NCBI GenBank assembly: GCA_963573315.1
Contig: OY752147.1
Coordinates: 2,565,808-2,629,807, forward strand
Source of the DNA: Entomortierella parvispora
Lineage: Eukaryota; Mortierellomycota; Mortierellomycetes; Mortierellales; Mortierellaceae
Length of the DNA stretch: 64,000 nt
Direction of reading: 5' to 3'
Under the pieces are notes generated by a model. The model was given only the letters and a program-made list of their open reading frames with translations. It had not been told where the DNA came from and made no database searches. A program made the translations under genes and the position numbers. This document shows positions 58,880-64,000 of the stretch, one piece after another. Each line of letters opens with the position of its first letter. The first letter of the stretch is position 1.

Positions 58880-60250
58880 TTCTTCTTCCGCGTCCTTGTC
58901 CCTTCCTGCATCTCTCTTCTTCCCCTCTGCATCTCTCTTCTTCCCCTCTGCATCTCTCCTCTTCCCCTCTGCATCTCTCTTCTTCCCCTTTGCATTCTCT
59001 CTCTCTCTTTCTCTCTTCCTCTACATCATCCCCTCTGCATCTTCCCGCGTCATCTCCTTCAGATCTTCCCTCTTCATCTATCATCTTCCCCCTCTGCATC
59101 TTCCCCTTTGCATCTTCCCCTCGCATCTTCGCTCTTCATCTGTCTTCTATGCATCCTTCTTTCTGCCGCCTGCTTCCTCGTCTTTCTTCTTTGCTCCCTT
59201 CTTCCTTCCTCCCTCTTCTGCGTGCTTCTTCTCTGCTTTGCATCCCTTTGCTCTCTGCGTCCTTCTTTCGTGCATCCATCTTCTGCACATCCTTTCTCTT
59301 TCTCCCTCAATCTCTTCCCACTGCTCATATCCTTCTTCCTCTCTTCCCTCTCGCCTCCGTACGCTGTGTCCCTCCTTCTTCCCCCCTCTGCCCGCGTCCT
59401 TCTTCCCCCCTTCTGCCCGTGTCCTTCCTCCCTCTACCCGTGTCCTTCCTCCCTCTGCCCTCATCCTTCTTCCCTCTGCCCTCATCCTTCTTCCCTCTGC
59501 CCTCATCCTTCTTCCCTCTGCCCTCATCCTTCCTCCCTCTGCCCGTGTCCTTTTCCCTCTGCTTCCCTGGCTCTTCCTCTTCTGTCTCTTTCTCTGTCTG
59601 TGCAGCGCCCATCTTGTCTGTAACCCGTCCATCTCTCTCTCTGTGTGCCTCCATCTGCACACGTTCATTTTCCCTCTCTCATCCTCCCTTTTGTATTCAT
59701 CCCCTCCTTCTGCTTGCATCTCTCATCCTCCCTCTGACTTGATCCATCTTTCTTCTACCTGGATCCATCTTGTTGCTGTCTTCATCTGTGTTCATCCCTC
59801 GGCCCCTTCTGCATCTGTTGGCCTCTGAACAACCACTCTGCTTTCCTGTGCTCTCTTGCCTCTGTTTTGTTTGCTTTTTTGTTTGCTTTTTTGTTTGCTT
59901 TTGTCACTCCCGCGTCTCTCGTCTCCCTCTTGTTTTCTGCTGCCCACTTGTCTGCCCTTTCTCTCCCTCTTGTGTCTTCCCTTTCTCTCCCTCTTGTGTC
60001 TTCCCTCTTGTGTCTTCCCTCTTGTCTTTCTGGTCTCCATCTTGTCTTTCTGGTCTCCATCTTGTCTCCCTCTTGTGTCTTGCACCTTGTCTCCCTCTTG
60101 TGTCTTGCACCTTGTCTCCCTCTTGTGTCTTGCACCTTGTCTCCCTCTTGTGTCTTGTGCCCTGTCTCCCTCTGGTGTCTTGTGCCTTGTCTACCCTCTT
60201 GTCTCCTTGTGCCCCTCTTGACAGCCCTCTCCCTCTTGCTGCACTTGAAC
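58880..60250. repeat. Pyrimidine-biased minisatellite field
   Basis: About 1.4 kb in which the plus strand is overwhelmingly C+T. It is made of successive short minisatellites: a 21-bp unit (CCTCTGCATCT core) at about 58915-59000, another 21-bp unit (CCTCTGCCCTCATCC core) at about 59440-59545, an 11-bp T5-GTTTGC type unit at 59870-59900, and a 25-bp unit (TTGTCTCCCTCTTGTG core) starting at 60061, 60086, 60111, 60136 and 60161. Several periods are multiples of three, so all frames are open over long distances, but the translations are low complexity. Confidence 0.85.
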
Positions 60251-62056
60251 CTTTCGCCTCTCTTTATCCTTTGTTCAGGACCGACGGCTGCTTCACACTC
60301 TTTTGTGTGCTCTTGACCAACAGAACAAAAAAACAAGCGACTTTCTTCTTTCTCGCTCGCAGACGTTGCCCTCTCCCCTATTCACTTTGTTGCTAAACCA
60401 GACCTTGCCTTCTCAATTGACTCCCACAAAAAGCTCGCTCCATCTAACAGCGTCCATCCCTATGATCCAAGAACAACTCGCGACAAAACTTGAAGCTACA
60501 AATCCAGGCATGCGCGCCTGTTGGGTAAGTACCAAGTAGCCTAGCACCGCTATCGCTCTCCCTACTTGTTTTCTTGTCTTTCCTCTTGACTTGTACTATG
60601 AAACCTCCTTTAAATAAAGAAACACACTTGCCAGCTGCATGAACTGTACTCACTTCACCTGTACGAATGTGTGTGTGGCGAAGGTGCGCTCACGGGATGG
60701 CGTGGACGGGGTGGCTTGGGACACTTCAACTCAGGGGCATTCCCTATAACACTGAGTGTCGAACTGACAGACGGAAGCTTCTCTTCCTCCCTGATTTCTC
60801 CCGTCTGTCAGTTCGACACTCAGTGTTGAACCCTTGGGTCAGTTCGAGGTTGGCTGCTGGGCTTCATCTTCTCAGTTTGACAATGAGTGTTGAACATGCA
60901 TGCCTGGAGATTGGTCATCTACCTTCATCTACTTTCATCTAGCCTGTCCGACCATCTGCGCTGAACGTGCGCTCCATCTGACAGCGAGCCGACTCATTCC
61001 AACTGGCCTCTTTGACAATCTAGCTCAAAGTCGAAGCTGCAAAGCTAGTCTTGGCAACCACTCTGTCCAGAGAAGGCCGTGGACCATGAACTTCATAGTC
61101 TGGACACTGTAGATAGCTTGCTCCTGCTGTCTTGGCCTCTCACTGCCACTTGTTGACTGGGTTCTTCCTCTCTTTCTTCGTTTCTCTGCTACAATAGTAC
61201 TGCAGCGCAGTTCGACAGCCTTGGTGAGTACGGTGCTGCCATTATGAACCCTACCACTCTATCTACGCCTGTTGGGCTGTCTGCTGGCCTTGCCATAGCC
61301 CCAACAACAACTGTCGTAGTCCTATAGACTCTTACGTATCTCTTTATCATAATACAGAGATGTCTTTCGCTCGCCGTCTCCTCTTGCTTTGCCAGACCAT
61401 GCTGTGGACTTGCTGACTGTGTTGTGGTCGCCATAGTAGCCGCATTGATACGAGGTGCACCTCCCTCAGCTTAATACACAAACTGCATCCTTGACTTATC
61501 CCTGTCTTTGCACCGCTCTGCCTTGGTTAGCCATGTTTTCCTTTTGTTTGGCTGTGAACGTACGCCAATGGCTTATTGCTCTTCCATCCATGATAGTCGA
61601 GAGGCTCTGGATCCGCCTTTACTCTCACTGTTTCCACTGTTTCCACTGCAGAACTTGTGTTGGGTCAACAGTACTTGCCGCCATTGTCGAGTGTTTCGGC
61701 CTCAATTGCTGCAGTTGAATCCTCAAGTCTCGTGAGAAAAGATGCTACTTGCTGAGCAAGCTGCACAGGTTATTGCCATCGTTCGATCTTTATGTTGCCT
61801 CTTCTTTCGCTTCAACAAACATGTGTGTTAGACACATATCGTCCAGCGATGTAACTGAACTCACTCCATCAATAGGTTTTGCTGTAGCAACTTGGAAACA
61901 GCTCATCAACCGCCTTTGATATCGCTCCCAGTCTCAGTCCCGGCTTTACTATCCTTGTTCCGTTCTTTCCAAGTGAAAGTCATTTCACACCGACTCGTAG
62001 ACTCGGGATACACAAAATAATGGTCTCTTTCATCTTGAAAGTAAAAATGTAAACAT
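60251..62056. other. Subtelomeric DNA with an isolated inverted repeat, no gene recognised
   Basis: Short plus-strand frame near 60440-60530 (ASIPMIQEQLATKLEATNPG, followed by a good GTAAGT donor) looks exon-like but has no partner. A minus-strand frame at 61434-61189 begins MATTTQSASPQHGLAKQEE and also looks protein-like. Neither is recognised. The rest is unremarkable. Confidence 0.35.
60748..60827. repeat. Perfect 27-bp inverted repeat with 26-bp loop
   Basis: Left arm 60748-60774 and right arm 60801-60827 are exact reverse complements (arm contains GAGTGTCGAACTGACAG). The loop is 60775-60800. A degenerate third copy of the right arm lies at 60873-60898. No transposase-like frame flanks it. 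Confidence 0.95.
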
Positions 62057-62219
62057 CAATTGATCAGAAATGGCGGTGGCTATGGTATATATTCTCTTGC
62101 AACTGGCAACTCCACGCTTAACATTACCCTCACGAGCGATTATCATTGGTCTCTTCTATGGAGATCTAGGGATATCATCGTTCGACTTTCAACTGTTGCG
62201 ACTTTTTTGTTTTGTTTTG

Positions 62220-62244
62220 TTTTTTTTTTTTTTTTTTTTTTTTT
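62220..62244. repeat. T-homopolymer tract (25 bp)
   Basis: Uninterrupted T run preceded by T-rich TTTTG repeats, inside the first unit of the 157-bp array. Confidence 0.9.
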
Positions 62245-63544
62245 GCAATTATTCCAGCGTTGACGAAACAACTAGCGATATTGCGTGCCCATCTGAATGT
62301 CGTTGATAGCGGCTATCGCTTTTGGTGGATCTGGTGACTCAGAGCAGGATAGATTTGAAGTTAATGCCATCTAAAAAAACAAAGATGAACATTTCTCTGA
62401 GCAATTGCTCCACATCCGATCTATTAATCAACGATATTCCTGCATGAACAGGATACAATTGAGAGGACCTCACTGTTCATATGATTTTCATTGCCATCCG
62501 CGAAGGAGATAATAAGAAGATGAAATTCACTTGTGAAAAATAATTAAAATTCGACCATCAATTGCGGCTGATCTGATAAATTGACAATGATCTTGATGGA
62601 ATAGAAGGCTATCGTTAATGGCGTTGGTTGCCCATGACTTGTGTTCCATTCTTAAGGTGGATCTGGAGATAAAGGTGTTCAAAATAATTTCCAATATTTA
62701 TTTGACCAGCAATTGCTCAAGATCTGTCATAAGAAGTCGCGATCTTTTTTGAAGTAAAAACAACCACTCATGAATGCCTACAAGTGGGCCCTTTACTCAA
62801 TAATCTCAACTAACTAGACATGGAGAAAATGATGACACAAATTATGGCGATTAAATTTCTGACAAGCAATTGCTCGGGATTAACTTTGTGAATCGACTAC
62901 GCACCAGCAGCTACAGAAAGCGCTCATCAGTGTCTATCGTCAATATACAATACTCTTCCATGTCTTCAAGGTGCTTCTGGAGCAATGACATCTGAAAATT
63001 TTGATAAGAAATAGTCTGTTAGACAGGCAATTGATGAAGATCTACGTTACGAACTTGCGATTTTTTAAAGCAGCTCAAAGATTCGCTTCTAACGTATGCT
63101 CATTTCTATTATTGAAGGTGTTTAACTTACAGAAATCGAGAAAAGTGAGTATAAAATTTTTTGATTGATTAAATTTTGATCATCAATTGCTCAAAATCAG
63201 CTTGATCAAAGGCCGCAGCTTTACAGGCATTAGAAAGCCCTTGCAATGAGTTATCTTGGCATACAATAAGAACCGGTGTCGTTTGAGCAGATCCAGAGAA
63301 ACAGCTACTCAAATATTTCCATTTTAAGAAATGTTTGGAGCAATTACTCCAGATCTTTTCAAGTGAGAAGCAAACTTGAAACACGAGCACAAAGGCTCTA
63401 TCTAGGGCTATCGTTGAGTACAATATAAGGTACGTTCATTTCACTGCATCTTGAGATAATGCCCTTCAAATATTCCCTAAAAAGGAAATATTTTGATCAA
63501 TTACGCAACATCCACCATTGCGAATTGCAATTAAAATATATTTC

Positions 63545-63567
63545 TAGAAGCCTTCAATCGGCTTCTA
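63545..63567. repeat. Short hairpin, 8-bp stem and 7-nt loop
   Basis: TAGAAGCC at 63545-63552 and GGCTTCTA at 63560-63567 are perfect complements. It lies about 100 bp from the start of the telomeric repeat. Confidence 0.8.
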
Positions 63568-63612
63568 TGTAATGCAATGCAACAATTAGACTGCTTCAAA
63601 CTTTATTTCAAT

Positions 63613-63630
63613 ATTTCCTTTAAAGGAAAT
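63613..63630. repeat. 18-bp perfect palindrome
   Basis: ATTTCCTTTAAAGGAAAT reads identically on both strands. A related AAGGAAATATT sequence is near 63480. It is about 40 bp before the telomeric array. Confidence 0.85.
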
Positions 63631-63668
63631 ACGTGATGATAGCCTGACTAATTGAAATTAAGGTTAAA

Positions 63669-64000
63669 GTTTTAGGGTTTTTTAGGGTTTTTTAGGGTTT
63701 TTTAGGGTTTTTTAGGGGTTTTTAGGGTTTTTTTAGGGTTTTTTAGGGTTTTTAGGGTTTTTTTAGGGTTTTTTAGGGTTTTTTAGGGTTTTTTAGGGTT
63801 TTTTTAGGGTTTTTTAGGGTTTTTTAGGGTTTTTTAGGGTTTTTTAGGGTTTTTTAGGGTTTTTTAGGGTTTTTTAGGGTTTTTTAGGGTTTTTTAGGGT
63901 TTTTTAGGGTTTTTTAGGGTTTTTTAGGGTTTTTTTAGGGTTTTTTAGGGTTTTTTAGGGTTTTTTAGGGTTTTTTAGGGTTTTTTTAGGGTTTTTTTTT
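63669..64000 (+). repeat. Telomeric repeat array, unit TTTTTTAGGG
   Basis: About 33 head-to-tail copies extend to the window end without interruption. The dominant unit is ten bases, T6AGGG; about six copies have T7 and a few have T5, and one has AGGGG. The G-rich strand runs 5' to 3' towards the right, as required for a right-hand chromosome end. No TTAGGG hexamer array is present. The G-run (AGGG) is constant while the T-run varies, as expected of telomerase slippage on a template. Confidence 0.95.

Larger units (their letters stand above)
62057..63640. repeat. Diverged subtelomeric tandem array, period about 157 bp
   Basis: A conserved core, (G/T)CAATT(G/A)CTC followed by a GATCT-like block, recurs at 62057, 62246, 62402, 62559, 62710, 62867, 63028, 63184, 63341 and 63498. 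Successive intervals from 62246 are 156, 157, 151, 157, 161, 156, 157 and 157 bp. The first interval is 189 bp and is explained by a T-rich expansion (T25 at 62220-62244). Outside the core the copies are poorly conserved. AT-rich throughout; no gene. Confidence 0.82.

Noticed and set aside
60061..60185. Regularly spaced 25-bp repeats that might suggest a CRISPR array.
   Set aside because: There are no spacers between units, it is a head-to-tail minisatellite, and the genome is eukaryotic.
58621..60396. Very long overlapping open frames on both strands, up to 444 codons.
   Set aside because: They are translations of the CT-rich minisatellites: repeat lengths divisible by three keep all frames open, the peptides are low complexity, and no splice or family signal supports them.
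60440..61050. Weak similarity between GCTCCATCTAACAGCG at 60440 and GCTCCATCTGACAGCG near 60971, suggesting a duplicated exon.
   Set aside because: Beyond about 20 bp the alignment needs many gaps and neither copy has a supportable gene model.
61189..61434. 81-codon minus-strand frame beginning MATTTQSASPQHG.
   Set aside because: Protein-like composition but no family, no second exon and no conserved splice context; left unannotated as a gene.

Overview
The window is nuclear DNA from an intron-rich filamentous fungus and ends at a chromosome end. Genes have short introns (mostly GT-AG) and include fungal-type Hsp60, mitochondrial Hsp70, Pam16, eL6, eEF1B-beta and Atg27. A Crinkler-type effector header of the kind common in Mucoromycota, together with a hyaluronan-synthase-like GT2, a BRPF-type scaffold, UBE2S and DDAH, suggests an early-diverging fungus, most likely Mucoromycota (Mortierella-like). 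That placement is inference from gene content; no phylogeny was run.

Region 1, about 1-48,750, is ordinary gene-dense euchromatin with 21 recognisable genes. From left to right: a NIPA-family Mg2+ transporter (cut by the window edge), a probable GPI-anchored aspartyl protease, an unknown Gln/His-rich protein, a 3.6-kb non-coding gap, mitochondrial Hsp70 (SSC1), a membrane-anchored M24 prolidase-like peptidase, a hyaluronan-synthase-like glycosyltransferase, ribosomal protein eL6, the p23 co-chaperone, a 1,641-residue BRPF-like histone-acetyltransferase scaffold, Atg27, dimethylargininase, a Ser/Thr kinase, Mob4/phocein, a C2H2 transcription factor, UBE2S, Hsp60, Pam16, eEF1B-beta, an MMTAG2-like protein, a DODA-type dioxygenase and a GT10 fucosyltransferase with an apparent frameshift. 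Several pairs are divergent over short shared promoters (eL6/p23, Atg27/DDAH, Mob4/C2H2, eEF1B/MMTAG2). SSC1, Hsp60 and Pam16 all serve matrix protein import and folding, and p23 is a cytosolic Hsp90 partner; their proximity may be chance.

Region 2, about 48,750-62,000, is subtelomeric. It has one intact large gene, a Crinkler-type effector (ubiquitin-like header, P-loop ATPase, restriction-nuclease-like C-terminus). Beyond it lie decayed tandem repeats (about 198 bp, 22 bp and 175 bp units), a 1.4-kb pyrimidine-biased minisatellite field and a perfect 27-bp inverted repeat. Few convincing genes are present.

Region 3, about 62,050-64,000, is the chromosome end: a strongly diverged tandem array with a period of about 157 bp, short palindromes, then at least 330 bp of a telomere-like repeat. 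The telomeric unit is T6AGGG (10 bp), not the usual fungal TTAGGG. This is the most unusual feature of the window.

Multi-exon models were built by hand from splice signals, reading-frame phase and protein-family conservation; exon lists are given in each entry.
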